Origin: Sebastes aleutianus | Taxonomy: Eukaryota > Chordata > Actinopteri > Perciformes > Sebastidae | Assembly: GCA_916700875.1 (NCBI GenBank) | Contig: CAKAKS010000060.1 | Location: 6,136,334-6,200,333 of the forward strand | Direction of reading: 5' to 3' | Length of the DNA: 64,000 nt | Part shown: positions 1 to 13,056 of the stretch, piece by piece | How the letters are laid out: each line of letters starts with the position of its first letter | Position numbering within the stretch: the stretch's first letter is position 1 | Position numbers and translations under genes: made by a program | Notes under the pieces: model-generated | The model's database searches: none | The model's input: only the letters and a program-made list of their open reading frames with translations | Told to the model about the DNA's origin: nothing

Positions 1-1150
1 CAGCTGAGGCAGTTCTGACGGTCCGATCAGTTGTGACACCCAGATCATAAATCAGCCCAACAATGGAGTCCCTGTTAATGCTGTAAGCTACAGTATAGAA
101 AGTAGTAGAATCCTAGAAAGTTCCCTCTCTGAACATTTCCCTCAGTTCCTTCAACTTTCAAGCCCCCATGAGAAACGCTATCTCCCGCACATTACATCAA
201 AATATGTCGTAGCGTAGCTCTATTAGAGTAGGAACAGTCAACGAAAGGGGTCGATGAAAAAAAATGAACCACTTAAAGAGATATTGACACGAGGGCCCAG
301 AAACAAAGTCATTCCTCACACCAGGGGAACGGTTCTCTTCTCTCGCCTGCTTGTACAATATAACACCATTCCAGGCGGGAACTACACAGCCCCATGAGAT
401 TACATTATGCCAAGAAAACTACTGAGAATCTCTTCTTCACAGCTCACCGTTTACTCAAAATAAACCCCTGCCTTCCTGCGTTGATCTATTTCTGTCTGTG
501 AGTGTTCCTGAGGTTTTCTATGAGCATGGAGGCTGCACATGATGATGACAATGGTGGGGGAAAAAAAAGAGAAAACCTCAGCTTTCCAGCAGAGTAGCTC
601 ATGGCAAGGTATGTACGGGAGCTAGAACACTGTCAGTTTGAGTTAAAGACGTGTACACAGTCGGTTTGGGGGACTGCTCTCTGCTGAGTCACTTCACTGT
701 GTGATATTAGGCTGACAGAGACAAATGCCCGTGGAGTATCAGTCAAAAATGACCCCCGTCCCCTTGCTTTGATTCAATTAGCTTTCAAGCAGTGTCCCAA
801 AGTGGAACCAAAGGCAATGTTCACTCAATTTAAGTGATGGGGCCAAATCTGATTTTAGTTTGCTGACAGCGTCGCCTTCTTCCCATCAAGTTACGTGGCG
901 CGAGTTTTGTGATGTATGTCATCTGGCTGTCACATTATCACTCCGCTCGCAAAGGGGGGAGGGGGGGATGCACTCAGAACATGCCCTTAATTTACCCTGA
1001 CAGCTATTCGGATGATAAGTTTGGACGTTAAAAGTAAAATTTGCAAATTTATCAGAAAACGTGTGCCTGTGCAGGGGGTGAAGAACGGTAGTAGAACGGA
1101 GGAAATGAGCGCAGATTCATTCCTCTCAAACCAACTGGAGGGGAAACAGA

Positions 1151-1906
1151 TTTAAAGCTGCAGTGGGTAGAAATGGAGCAAATATGATTTAAAAAAGGTT
1201 ACTATATCCTGACAGTAGTGCATAAGACAAGTTATCTGAAAAAAATCATGTGCCTCTGTCTCCTCCGGTGCTCCTAATGGCAGCATGATGGCAAAATACA
1301 GGAGGAAAACAACCAATCAGAGCCGAGCTGGAGCCTGCCGTCTCTGAGCAGCTGTCAACCACTCGGGAACTTCGATCAAACGGTCAAACTAGGCAGCGCT
1401 GATCAAATATGAATCAATATTCAGTGACTGTAATACCTATTTCTCGCCTAAAATGTTTTCAGAAACATCTTGCTACTGTTTAGCTGTAAAATGATAAAAG
1501 TTTGTGAGCATGATCGGATCAGTTGAGGAAATACCAAGAAGCACTGCCCACCGGCCGGAGCAAACTTTCTCATTTTACAGCTAAACAGTACACTGCAAGA
1601 TGTTTCTGAAAACATTTTAGGGGAAAAATAGGTATTACAGTCACAGAATATTGATTCATATTTGATCAGCGCTGCCTAGTTTGACCGCTTAAGTTTGCGA
1701 GTGATTGACAGCTGCCTCTGAAAAGACCTGTGATTGGTCAAGGTCTCCCGTCACGCGTTTGATTTTTTAAAGCCTGAAAACAGAGAAATGAGGAGTTGCA
1801 GAAGTCTAGTTTTCTCTCTGAACACTTGAATTACAATATGCTGAAAGGTTATTATGGAATTTTTGCCCAGTGATGCCGAAAACATTCTGCCTACTGCAGG
1901 TTTTAA
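1151..1906. mobile_element. Palindromic MITE, family B copy 1
   Basis: A long hairpin element. Its ends carry TTTAAAGCTGCAGTGGGTAG on the left and the complement-like CTGCCTACTGCAGG followed by TTTTAA on the right. The two arms around about 1380-1700 are inverted copies of each other; both carry the GATCAAATATGAATCAATAT segment. Related copies lie near 12.0, 37.0, 40.4 and 51.5 kb. The TTAA-like flanks suggest piggyBac-type insertion, but the exact target duplication is not certain. It has no coding capacity. Confidence 0.75.
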
Positions 1907-1910
1907 TCAC

Positions 1911-4040
1911 TTTCAACACCAAACATCAACACTAAAGAGTGCCTCTGCCATCCTTTATCCTATCCATGTAATCAGTGATTTGGGTTACATGGCCGGCATC
2001 CTGATGCATCATGGGCCAAGTACACTGGGAGGTGTTGCTATGATCAAGAAAGGAGGAGGAGGATGAGGAGACATGGGGGAAAGGGGGGGTCACTGGGACG
2101 GGTTCCTGTGGCTTAGCATGGCAAATCCTCTGTAATCCTCCAACCAGTCCCATGGTGCTGTTTACTGTATGTGGGTAAAGCTATTGTGGAACCAGACCAA
2201 ACCCGCCCTGCTACCATGTAAACCACATAGCTGGTCCTCCACTATTGGTCACCTGCTCTCTTTTTAAGAGGACTGCTGAGGATGTTTATCCTTCCCGAAA
2301 TCTCTTTTGAGATTATCATCATTAGACGGCGGGATAACAGGCAGGGAGCCAGACAAAAGAGACGAAAATCACATAGAGAGGGGTGCGAAAACAAAACATT
2401 CCTCAGGGTATTTATACCAAACGGAGGGAGGGCTGGAGGGCTGCTTTATGGCCTGCAGTCTGGCTGCGTGGTACAAAGTAAAATCATTACGGAGAACAGA
2501 AGCTTTCTCCAGATCAACGTAAGTTATTTCCAGCAGAGCACACCACACATGAAGCATCAAAGTGGCATGAAAGCATCGTCCTGTCTGGGAATCGCTGGCG
2601 CATCTTTGAGTCTCAAGCCGGTATGGAGCCATAAAGCAACATAATGGAAGAATTTATTTCTTGGAAGCTTTCAAATTCATCTGCAGCTGGATTCCTGGAA
2701 TCACATTACAACAGAAGGCAACAAATCACTGTCACTGGCCTTGTCATTATCTAATTACTTTCTTGTGGATTCAGGACCCTCCTCTGCCCTCACTCGCCTC
2801 CCTTTCTCTGTTTGTCTCTCTCTCCCTCGTTCTATTAATATTTTGCAACACCATACTTCTCTATTATTCCAAAAAAATTCAATATCACCAAAAAAGTACA
2901 GTCTATGAAAAACTAATAATTGCAAAAGCTAAAATAAAACTGAATTAATTCCTTCATCTAGCAGTTTAATTGCTGGCACCAGGACTGAATTGAAATGCAC
3001 ATGCAGCTGCTTGCCAAGATTTATTTCACTACATGCTGAATGAATAGCAATAAGTTTTTAAACAAGTGGGGATCATTTCGGGCAGCGCTGCAGCGATTAC
3101 ACGATTAATCCATCGACAGAAAATTAGTTGGAAACTATTTTCATAACCAATTAATTTCTTTATTTTTTAAATTCTCTGATCGCAACATTTCCAATGTGAC
3201 AAAAATATTCATAAACTTGAATATCTCTGGGTTACGGACTGTAAGAGGAAACGAGACATTTGATGACCTCACCCTGGACTCCAGTGTCGAAAACGACCGG
3301 GGCTCCTGTAAAGTAGCACATGAGGCTGGCCAACTACAAGCTTCTTACGCAGCCTGAACAAAGTACTTAACAGAGTCAAAAGTTTGGCCCGTAATCAGAG
3401 GAAAGGTGATTTTGGTTTCAGACAAACCCTCTTTTAGAGATTTATTATGTAAGATTAACAGCCTCATGTGGCACTGCCCGGCATCATTCAGCCTCAAATG
3501 CTTCTTTATTCTTTTTCATTGCAACAGCTTCTATGAGTTTCAGTACAGGGTCTGAACATGGATTAGCATCAGCCGGTTACAAAGGCAGATTTAGGACTCC
3601 AGTGATGGTGGCTCCCTCTGGTCTGTTTGTTTGAAGAGCTCTCAAAGAACCACTGGAGAACCATATGTATTACAGACACATACAAAAACAGTTCCTTACT
3701 GGCTACATGGCACTATTATAGAACAAATAAGAACCATTTATGACTCATTTTTAATATAAAACTGCAGTACTTAGACACTACAGAATCCCCATGGAACCAC
3801 TTATATCTGCATGGAGCCACTCAGGGTTATAAAGAACCACTAATTTACCTTCAGATTATGAAAGGTCATATAGCATCAGCTCAATGTAAAAGCAGTTTTA
3901 TACTAGATGTTGTCATTGTACAAAAAAAAACTGGCAGCAGTTTAACACTCACAGAACGTGTTGTAGGAAACCTTCTGCCTGGCAAAAAGTCTGATGTCGG
4001 TAATTCAGCGTGTGTTCGCAGAGATTCCCGGCTCTACCTG
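1911..4040. other. Non-coding stretch with a short repeat fragment
   Basis: I see no exon with credible splice sites or a family match here. The open frames are short and of low complexity. At about 3085-3200 there is a decayed fragment resembling the hAT-type MITE at 4935-5275 (a GCAGCGATTA..GATTAATC motif). Confidence 0.4.
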
Positions 4041-4045
4041 ACAGC

Positions 4046-4100
4046 CGTGTGTGTGTGTGTGTGTGAGTGTGTGTGTGAGTGTGAGCGTGTGTGTGCATTA
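4046..4100. repeat. Imperfect (GT)n microsatellite
   Basis: Runs of GTGTGTGT interrupted by GAGT. They create a spurious Val/Cys-rich open frame on the plus strand. Confidence 0.85.
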
Positions 4101-4673
4101 ATGAGGTTGCAGAGATAGATGAGATAGTCGCAGCTGTTAAAACACCACATGACTTTAGAGCCCTTCACAGATGAATCTGGGAGATACTGAATTTAGCCGA
4201 GGCCACCTCGATAAACATCAAGCCTCATCCCTTACAGCTTCGGCTTATCGGTGCCAAAACAAAAGCATCAGAAGCATGAAAGCACAGTTTGATATACTTG
4301 AAATGTATTTTGTTAGAACCAATTGAATTTGTTTTTCTTTTTAAAACACCATGTATGTAATCGTGTCTGCTAAGTGAATATAGTTCAGTTTCATCAGTGC
4401 AGTAATCAATTGGTAACAGCGAGCACTCAGTGACGACGGCGGGGTGGAGGATTAATCAAAGCCAGCAGGACCGAGCATAATTTGATCATGAGAGTCATCG
4501 TTCGAGTTGTGAGTGTCGCCTGTCACCGGCCGCCATCCTTTATAATAGGTGATGGTTATTGTTTTCTCCAACATGACAAGATTTGTATTTCATAAGATTA
4601 GTCAAATTTTCCATTTGATGCCTACAGCATGGTTAGGGAAATCGCTCAGCATTTCACATTAAAATGTTGGTGT

Positions 4674-4922
4674 TAGAGCTGAAACATTTAGTTGATTGGA
4701 CAGAATATTAACCAGCAACAATGATTGTTTGAGTCACTTTTCAATCAAAAATGCCATATTACCTAGTTCCAGCTTCTCAATTTCTTTATTTTATACAATA
4801 ATACACTAAATATTGTTGGGTTTTGGACTATTAGTTGGACAAAACAAGCCATATGAATATGTTACCTTGGTACTTTCTTTTTACTTTCTTTTAATATTTC
4901 ACATACAAAACAATTAATCAAT
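4674..4922. mobile_element. Partial copy of the GAGCTG..ATTAATC MITE
   Basis: It begins TTAGAGCTGAAAC and ends with CAATTAATCAATAA. It shares both end motifs and the interior (ATTTCTTTATTTTATACAAT, GGTTTTGGACTATT) with the fuller copy immediately downstream, so two related copies lie almost side by side. Confidence 0.55.
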
Positions 4923-4934
4923 AACACTTGGCAG

Positions 4935-5275
4935 TAGAGCTGCGACGATTGTTATCAACTATTAAATTAATCACCAACTATTTTGATAATCGATTAATCG
5001 GTTTGAGTCATTTTTTTAAGAGAAAAAAAGTAAAAAAATTCTCTGGTTCCAGCTTCATAAATGTGAATATTTTCTGGTTTATTTACTCCTCTGTGACAGT
5101 AAACTGAATATCTTTGAGTTGTGGACAAAATAAGACATTTGAGGACGTAATCTTGGGCTTTGGGAAACACTGATCGACATTTTTCACCATGTTTTGACAT
5201 TTTATAGACCAAACAACTAATCAATTAATCGAGAAAAACAATTAACAATGAAAATAACTGTTAGTTGCAGCTCTA
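4935..5275. mobile_element. hAT-type MITE with TAGAGCTGC ends
   Basis: Starts TAGAGCTGCGACGATTG and ends AGTTGCAGCTCTA, giving terminal inverted repeats. Flanks CTTGGCAG and GTTGGAGT only partly resemble an 8-bp duplication. A decayed relative lies at about 18840-19150 in the sqle region. Confidence 0.65.
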
Positions 5276-5340
5276 GTTGGAGTAGTAGCTCCTTTTAGAG
5301 ATCATTTTTTGCATGGCTTCATGGCAACATTATTAGGAAA

Positions 5341-6063
5341 TAGGGCTGTCAACGTTAACGCAATAATAATGCGTTAACACAAAATTGTTTTAACGCCACT
5401 AATTATTTTATTGCATTAACGCAATCGATCTTTCGGAGGTTGTAGCGGGCTCATTTTTTAAGCTAGATTGAAGATACTGTTATCATATAAAACTAGAAAA
5501 TCATACTAGCTTGACGTGAACGAGGCTATATAACGCTACGAAGTTGCGCTAAATTTTGGTGAGGAAAAACTGGCATGGCCATTTTCAAAGGGACCCTTGA
5601 CCTCTGACCTCCAGATATGTGAATGAAAATGGGTTCTATGGGTACCCACGAGTCTCCCCTTTACAGACATGCCCACTTTATGATAATCACATGCAATTTG
5701 GGGGCAAGTCATAGTCAAGTCAGCACACTGACACAGCGACAGCTGTTGTTGCCTGTTGGGCTTCAGTTTGCCATGTTATGATTTGAGCATATTTTTTATG
5801 CTAAATGCAGTACCTGTGAGGGTTTCTGGACAATATCTGTCATTGATTTGTGTTGATCGATTTCCAATAATAAATATATAAATACATTTGCGTAAAGCAA
5901 GCATATTTCCCCACCCCCATGTTGATAAGAGTATAAAATACTTGACAAATCTCCCTTTAAGATACATTTTGAACAAATAAAAAATGTGTGATTAATTTGC
6001 GATTAATCTCGATTAACTATGGACAATCATGCGATTAAATATTTTAATCAATTGTCAGCCCTA
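5341..6063. mobile_element. hAT-type MITE, family A copy 1 (723 bp)
   Basis: Ends are TAGGGCTGTCAA on the left and TTGTCAGCCCTA on the right. The element is flanked by a perfect 8-bp target duplication TTAGGAAA (5333-5340 and 6064-6071), the signature of hAT-superfamily insertion. The interior holds a conserved block (CTCGTGGGTACCCATAGAAC on the complement) found in every copy. No transposase is present, so it is non-autonomous. Apparent small ORFs here recur in each copy and are not genes. Confidence 0.9.
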
Positions 6064-6071
6064 TTAGGAAA

Positions 6072-7715
6072 ATGTTCAAATGAACAAAACATGAAGAAAG
6101 TCTATGTTTTCTAACTAATGTAGACCACCAAGTAAAACAACACAAAGCCACGGTGGTCACAAAACGAGTCGTATCGTGACACATTTTCATCAGCAATGTA
6201 ACACTTGAACACTCAACTCCTCCATCCCTCGACCTTGAACATCTCACAGACCTTGAACAAACTACAGGAAGCATCAGCAGAGCACAGTGTGTCTCTGGAC
6301 AGTAATACAGCTCCTTTTACCTGAACACGCTGACCCTGCTCTGCACTGATATGTTTTATTAGGATGTATAATAAGAGATTAAGGAGTCTGGACAATATAC
6401 AGGCCCCGGAGGCAGCTCATTCTGCACCTTATGGGGCTATACCTTATTGCATTATGCAATGTGGTAATAGGCTTAGATACATGCAACTCTGCAGGGGCGG
6501 GGGGGGGGGGGGAGTTTTGGGCTGACTCTGATGACTCACTTCATTAAGTCTCCCTTCCTCAGAGCTTTCTAGTTGCTGAGGAGTGAACTTTCCACGCTCC
6601 CGTATTAACGCTGACCTCGGATGGCATTTACAGTAGAGTAAACATCCACTTATTAACTCACTAAAACAAGAAAACATTTTTATTCACACATGTCTGAGTT
6701 TATAATTAACATTTCAATTTCTGGTATTGTATTTCCATGTTTTTCTTTTATTTCTATAATATCCTGTAAAAAGTCTGACCTTATTTCTCTCAATGCTATC
6801 TTTATTCTCCTCTAGTACCTCTAAATGTTCCTATAATACTCCTACAGGGAGTCCCCTGCCTACTTTTGCTGATATATTTGTCCATTTTCTAGAACAGTGA
6901 AATGGCTGGTACACTAGTAATGCTAAAAGATAAAAATGGACATAAGCTACCTCTTGATAGTAGTATAAATACAATCAAATGGACACAAATAGCACCCAAT
7001 GGTGCGTTTAGGGAACAATTGCAGCGACCCTTTACCTGAATTTCACCTGCACTGTCTGAAAGCATCACCATGCAGAAGCAGCATCCGAAAAGAACTATTT
7101 TTAACCCATCCGGGCTCCTGAGCTGCACCAGCTGCACGGAAACACAACACTTTGCAAACATTAAAGCTTTATAAGGAAACGACTTATCCGGCCACATCAA
7201 AACAGAAGCCGGCTGAGTCGTTTCGGAAACACAACACAACACAACGCGCACTGCTACTCACTTTAACGAGAGAGGAGCCGCTTCACATGGACGCAAACAT
7301 CACTCGGACACACGGTTTAGAAGTGTTTCTTCATCAGGCGTGCACCATCTCGGGAATGTACACACAGGCAGACATGCGGAGTCATTTGACCTTCTCCCAA
7401 TAGAAACTACCATCGATGAGACGTAGGAGAGGGGAGGAGCGGACCATACCAAGAGAGGCGTCCCGGCCAGGAGAGGGGGGTGGTGGGGAGAGGAGGAGGA
7501 GAGCTGTCAGACTGGATGCTGTGCTGCAGGAATGACAATGATCTAGGAGTTGCAGTGAAGGGTGGAAATAAATGTAGTAGAGCTAGTAGGTGGAAATAGA
7601 GTGAAATAGCAGCAGTTTCATAAGCAATTTAGTTTCACTAGACATCTCACCCTCCCTTCTGCTTTCCCGCGTTAAAGGGTACTTTTAATTCCATGCTGAA
7701 ACATAAACAATGTAT
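6072..7715. other. Non-coding stretch; G-run and CpG-richer patch
   Basis: No gene recognised. A run of Gs lies at about 6495-6512. Around 7060-7560 the base composition rises in GC and CpG (CATCCGGGCTCC, GGCGTCCCGGCCAGG), which could be a promoter or 5' exon of a gene outside the window, but no coding exon could be tied to it. Confidence 0.3.
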
Positions 7716-7849
7716 AAGCCTATGCATTATTTAGACTGCTCCATGTGAAGGTTTGGACATGTTTATTTTATTTAACCTATATCTAACCAGGAAGCTTTTT
7801 ATCTCAAACACTTTAATTGATTACTCTATCAAAAAATAAGCACAACTAC

Positions 7850-8870
7850 AAGCCAAGTGTACCTTTCTGTAGGCCTATAAAGCAAGAATACTTTGTTATA
7901 CTTTTCTTTAGTATATCTTGATCAAAAGATTAAGTACAAGTAGGCCTATAAACCAAGTATAATTTGACTTTTCTGTATACTTCTCAGTATGAGCCCTTAG
8001 ACTTTTCTGTATACTTGTCAGTATAAGCCAAGTATACTTAGACTTTTCTGTATACTTGTCAGTATGAGCCGAGTATACTTAGACTTTTCTGTATACTTGT
8101 CAGTATAAGTCAAGTATACTTCAACTTTTCTGTATACTTGTCAGTATGAGCCGAGTATACTTAGACTTTTCTGTATACTTGTCAGTATGAGCCGAGTATA
8201 CTTAGACTTTTCTGTATACTTGTCAGTATGAGCCGAGTATACTTAGACTTTTCTGTATACTTGTCAGTATAAGCCGAGTATACTTCGACTTTTCTGTATA
8301 CTTGTCAGTATAAGCCAAGTATACTTCGACTTTTCTGTATACTTGTCAGTATAAGCCAAGTATACTTACACCTTTCTGTATACTTGTCGGTATGAGCCAA
8401 GTATACTTTGACTTTTCTGAATATTTGTCAGTATGAGCCAAGTATACTTATGTATACTTTTGTTAAGTATATCTCTGATAAGTACATAAAAAGTAAACTG
8501 AAAGTATGCTCTCTTTTTTTAAGTTTAAAAGAAGTATACTTATAGCACACTTGAATAAACTTCTTTTTGGTAAGGGTGTGTATTATTTAGACTGCTCCAT
8601 TTGATGGTTTGGACATGTTTATTTTATTTAACCTATATCTAACCAGGAAGCCTCTTGAGATACATTATCTCACACACTTTAATAGGCTACTCTGTCAAAA
8701 AATAAGCACAACAACAAGCCAAGTATACCTTTCTGTAGGCCTATAAGGCAAGAATACTTAATTATACTTTTCTTAAGCATATCTCAATCAAAAGATTAAG
8801 TACAAGTAGGCCTATAAGCCAAGTATACTTAGACTTTTCTGTATACTTGTTAGTATGAGCCAAGTATACT
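7850..8870. repeat. 41-bp tandem satellite inside a larger repeat
   Basis: A unit of 41 bp containing ACTTTTCTGTATACTTGTCA and AAGTATACTT recurs head to tail from about 7960 to 8450. The phrase ACTTTTCTGTATAC starts at 8001, 8042 and 8083, which fixes the period. The array is bracketed by a repeated segment (TATTTAGACTGCTCCAT near 7728 and 8583), and one degenerate unit reappears at about 8825-8870. A related fragment lies at 62.7-63.35 kb, so the satellite is probably part of a dispersed DNA element. Confidence 0.85.
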
Positions 8871-8873
8871 TAA

Positions 8874-9553
8874 GGCCCTGACACATTAAGCCGACTATCG
8901 ACTGTCGGACAGTTTGGGGCCGTCAGTAAGCATCCATTGGCCTAGTTTTTTTGGTGTGTCCCGCACCGTCGGCTCTAGTCTGCCTGTGTTGGAATTTTTT
9001 CAACCAATTCAGCATGTTGATTCGGCACCAGCGCATGTCGGTGAGAGAAATCACTCTGATTGGCTGTTTAGCTTAAACCAATCAGTGCACGAGAGGAGAA
9101 ACGGACGTGAGGAAAACAAGCCAACGAGTAAAGGCAAGAGGAAAAACACACAGAAGGCTCTTCTCATTTTTCATCTTCATCTCGTCTAATCATTCCAACA
9201 CACGGATATTTTCACAGCGACATGGCCGTCTGGAATGAAGCTAAGTGGTGAGTGAGAGTGGTGGGCAAAATGGTTGGCAAACGCTGCTTTGTTTCATGTA
9301 CGCATCATAACAACGGCATTTATATCCGCAGTCCTCGGTCTTCCGGTTTCCCTTTTTGAACGACGAATACAGACTAACGCAACCTGCTGGTGTGGAAAGT
9401 TATTTCCTGTCATGCAGGGGCAGAATGGACGTGGTAGTTGCCTGTCGGCTGTAGTCTTTGCAGTGTGTTCAAGTGCAACTCTTTGGCCAAAGCAAAGGCG
9501 ACGTAAGGCGACGTGAGGCCGCTAGTTCTTTGATGTCGGCTTGGTGTTTCCCC
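8874..9553. mobile_element. MITE with GGCCCTGACACA ends
   Basis: Left end GGCCCTGACACATTAAGCCG. The right end, read on the complement, gives GGGGAAACACCAAGCCGAC, so the two ends form imperfect inverted repeats. The interior has no transposase. The 91- and 80-residue open frames inside show no family resemblance. Confidence 0.6.
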
Positions 9554-11194
9554 AGCTTCCCCTAATGTAAAAAAGGATGCTTCACAAATAACAGCATGAA
9601 GTCCATTCAGGACTATTACAGAAATAAAAGAATTGCAGTGGGGTCAACTGACTTGGCCCAATCAAGCACACAGTTTATGTACTGCAAGGTATACTATAAC
9701 GATATGTTATGATGATATAGTAGGTAAAAGGGCATAATTAACTTACTCTAAACCATTGACACAGTGCAAATCCCCACTTGGAATTTAATCTGACAACAGT
9801 GGATATAAAAGGTTGCCACTGTCACTCACTTACCCCACAGAGATGCCATACATCCCGACAGAATATTAATAGAATATTATAGCAATAGGTGATAAATTAA
9901 ATAGCAAAAAGGACTCTCTAAACTCTATTCAGTCATATGTGTGTGAGCTACTCAGACACATACTGACTGACTTAGAACCTCAATGACAGAACATCCAGTT
10001 AGACAAATATCAATATAATATAACACTTTCAGCTTATAGAAAGATGTTATGAACTATTATATCTGCATAAAAGGCAACATCCTTGACTTATATTAGTTTT
10101 ACTCTGCACACTTGTGCCTGTAGAAGAGTATCAAAATAAAAAGCAAAGTCCTGGCAGTGATGAAATGAAAGCACCTTGGGCTGTTGCTTTACATGTGTGG
10201 CCTTGTGAGAACACAGCCTGTTATATAGCGCTGCAAGGCATTATTTACATGCACTATAAACCGTCATTGTGGGTTTAAAGGAGAAAATACAGATATCAAA
10301 CTGGCTCTGTGTTGGGACTTTGCAGAAGAGAATTCACATGAACGCCTGAAAACCATTTGAAATGTTGTCATACATGGCTGCATTTATGTTGTCATGCTGC
10401 ATGTATGTCTTGTTGTTGTGTCATGATGGTGATGTACAGTCATGTTAGCTGGATGGGGCCCAAGGCCAAATGCAGACCGGGGCCTCTCCCTCTCTCGACC
10501 ACACCGACAACACCAGGACTCCGTGCCCACTGAGTTGGAAACTGCATTTCTCAAGTATAAATGAAGACTTGTTACTGTATTGATTGATGGTGCACTTCAG
10601 CAGCGAGGGGCTGAAATCGATGAGCGCCACATGGAGTCTGAAGACAGAGGGCTGAAGACCGATGGCCGTGATGCCTACCCTCCTGAACACCCCAGAGCTC
10701 ACTCATAAATAAATGAGGGAGACAGTGCATTTCCTGAAAAATAGCTTGCTTTGGGCCTCCGTATACCTTTTCACACTGAATCATCCATAGAACAGAGAAA
10801 AAAACGCTCCATTAAGATATTAGATATTCTTCATTCCGCAAATACGCGTCCTGTTTTTCATGGAACAGAGAATCCATTCATCAGAAATTAGTTAAAGAGG
10901 CTCTTCATTGCAGTAATAACATTTAGTGTGTGTGTATGTGTGATTATTCTCACACCCATCATAAAACTGTAAACAGTCTTGCACAAATCAATTTGGCTTG
11001 AGACTTACTGAGAGCCAGTAAGTATGAATTTCTCATCTGAGTGAGTCTGAGTGAAATTACTTGGAAGGCATTGCCTGTAATGTTAAATAAAACTCAATGG
11101 AATGGTTAAACAGAAAACATGACTTTGGGCCTCTTGGTGGAATACGATAGACCCGCATCTTGGTCTGTATAAAATGAACAGTATCTCACCTGGC
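9554..11194. other. Unique non-coding stretch
   Basis: AT-rich sequence with no recognisable exon, repeat or RNA gene. Short open frames at 10445-10784 on the minus strand lack splice context and family resemblance. Confidence 0.35.
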
Positions 11195-11202
11195 ATTTGT
11201 GG

Positions 11203-11813
11203 TTGCAACAACATGGAAAAAACATTGGATTCAAAATGTACCTTAAAGGAGATTTGTCAAGTATTCAATACTCTTATCAACATGGGAGTGGGCAAATATG
11301 CTTGCTTTATGCAAATGTATGTATATGTTTATTATTGGAAATCAATTAACAACACAATTTATGACAAATATTGTCCAGAAACCCTCACAGGTACTGCATT
11401 TAGCATAAAAAATATGCTCAAATCATAACATGGCAAACTGCAGCCCAACAGGCAACAACAGCTGTCAGTGTGTCAGTGTGCTGACTTGACTATGACTTGC
11501 TCCAAACTGCATGTGATTATCATAAAGTGGGCATGTCTGTAAAGGGGAGACTCGTGGGTACCCATAGAACCCATTTTCATTCACATATCTGGAGGTCAGA
11601 GGTCAAGGGACCCCTTTGAAAATGGTCATGCCATGGCATGACTATTTGGTTGGTACCAATGGAATCCTTAGGTTTTTCTAGTTTCATATGATACCAGTAT
11701 CTTCACTCTAGCTTTAAAACTGAGCAGGCTACAACCTAAAAATCGCAAGTTGTGTTAATTCGTTAAAGAAATTAGTGGCGTTTAAAAGAATTTGCGTTAC
11801 TTTGTCAGCCCTA
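11203..11813. mobile_element. hAT-type MITE, family A copy 2 (reverse orientation)
   Basis: Ends TTGTCAGCCCTA at 11813 and shares the interior of family A (TGTACCTTAAAGGAGATTTG, GTCCAGAAACCCTCACAGGT). The left terminus is degraded. A near-perfect duplication remains: ATTTGTGG at 11195-11202 and ATTTGTAG at 11814-11821. The 84-residue open frame inside belongs to the repeat. Confidence 0.75.
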
Positions 11814-12009
11814 ATTTGTAGTGAAGCTGTGTAGCAAGACATTGACAGAGAACATTTTAATGCTGTCGGTCAGTGATGAGGAAATGGAGATATTTCATTT
11901 AGCATCACTAAACTCAGTGTTACATACTGAAAGTGTATGTCCATAGTAGCAGCTCTGTGAGGAGTGCTTTGAGCAAAATGCTAACCATGACAAGTTTATA
12001 CTGCGTTTG

Positions 12010-12804
12010 TTAAACCTGCAGTAGGCAGAATATTTTTGGCATCATTGGGCAAAAATTCCATTATGACCTTACAACATATTGTAATTCAAGTGTTCTGAGA
12101 GATCACTCCTTATGGCTCTGTTTTCAGGCTTTAAAAATCTAGCCCGTGACGCAAGACTTTGGCCAATCACAGGTAATTTCAGAGAGAAAGAGCTTTCCTA
12201 CTGGCTGTTCATTCAACGGAGGCAGCTGTCAATCACTCACAAACTCCGATCAAACGGTCAAACTAGGCAGCGCTGATCAAATATGAATCAATATTCTGTT
12301 ACTGTAATGCTTGTTTATCACCTCAAATGTTTTCAGAAACATCTTGTAGTGTACTGTTTAGCTGTAAAATTAGAAAGTGTGCTCCGACTGGTGGGCGGTG
12401 CTTGGTATTTCCTCAACTGATCTCAATATGGCTGCCAGGTCACAAACTTTCTAATTTTACAGCTAAACAGTACACTACAAGATATTTCTGGAAACATTTG
12501 AGGCAAAAACTAGACATTACAGTAACAGAATATTGATTCATATTTGATCAACACTGCCTAGTTTGACCGTTTGATCGGAGTTTGCGAGTGATTGACAGCT
12601 GCTCAGAGACGGCAGGCACCAGCTCGGCTCTGATTGGTTGTTTTCCTCCGGTCTGTGAAATCTTGCAGATGCCATTAGGAGCATCGGAGGACACAGAGGC
12701 ACATGCTTTTTTTCAGATTTCCTGTCTCATGCACTACTGTTAGGATATAGTGACCTTTTTTTTAAAAATCATATTTGCTCCAATTCTACCCACTGCAGCT
12801 TTAA
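12010..12804. mobile_element. Palindromic MITE, family B copy 2
   Basis: Flanked by TTAA on both sides: TTAAACCTGCAGTAGGCAGA on the left and CCCACTGCAGCTTTAA on the right. The arms at about 12250-12400 and 12450-12600 are inverted copies, giving a long potential hairpin. Non-coding. Confidence 0.75.
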
Positions 12805-13050
12805 TCCACATCCAATCCTCACTGAGAGCTAAACGTTTACAGGCAGGGCCTCCATTCAAACAGAAATCCTTCAGCTGTGAGTGAGCGCCATCTAATGGTT
12901 GTATTTGTTAGTGTTTGTCCAGTAGGGTTAAAATCTGTTTACTGTAACTAATAACAGATATATAATAGCCTATTGTCAGATATTTAATCAATAACAATAA
13001 CTGTCTAATAACACAAATTATCCAAAGGACTTGTTGTCTGTCACATATGA

Positions 13051-13056
13051 TTTATT
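13051..13056 (-). terminator. Possible sqle polyadenylation signal
   Basis: TTTATT on the plus strand reads AATAAA on the minus strand, about 880 nt after the sqle stop. No closer canonical hexamer was seen. Transcript data would decide. Confidence 0.3.

Noticed and set aside
7060..7560. CpG-richer patch as a gene promoter or 5' exon
   Set aside because: No coding exon, splice donor or known N-terminus could be connected to it on either strand.
7960..8450. CRISPR-like regular array
   Set aside because: The 41-bp units are contiguous with no unique spacers, and the genome is vertebrate; this is a satellite.
11174..11428. 84-residue plus-strand open frame
   Set aside because: Its C-terminal part is the family A MITE and recurs in other copies.
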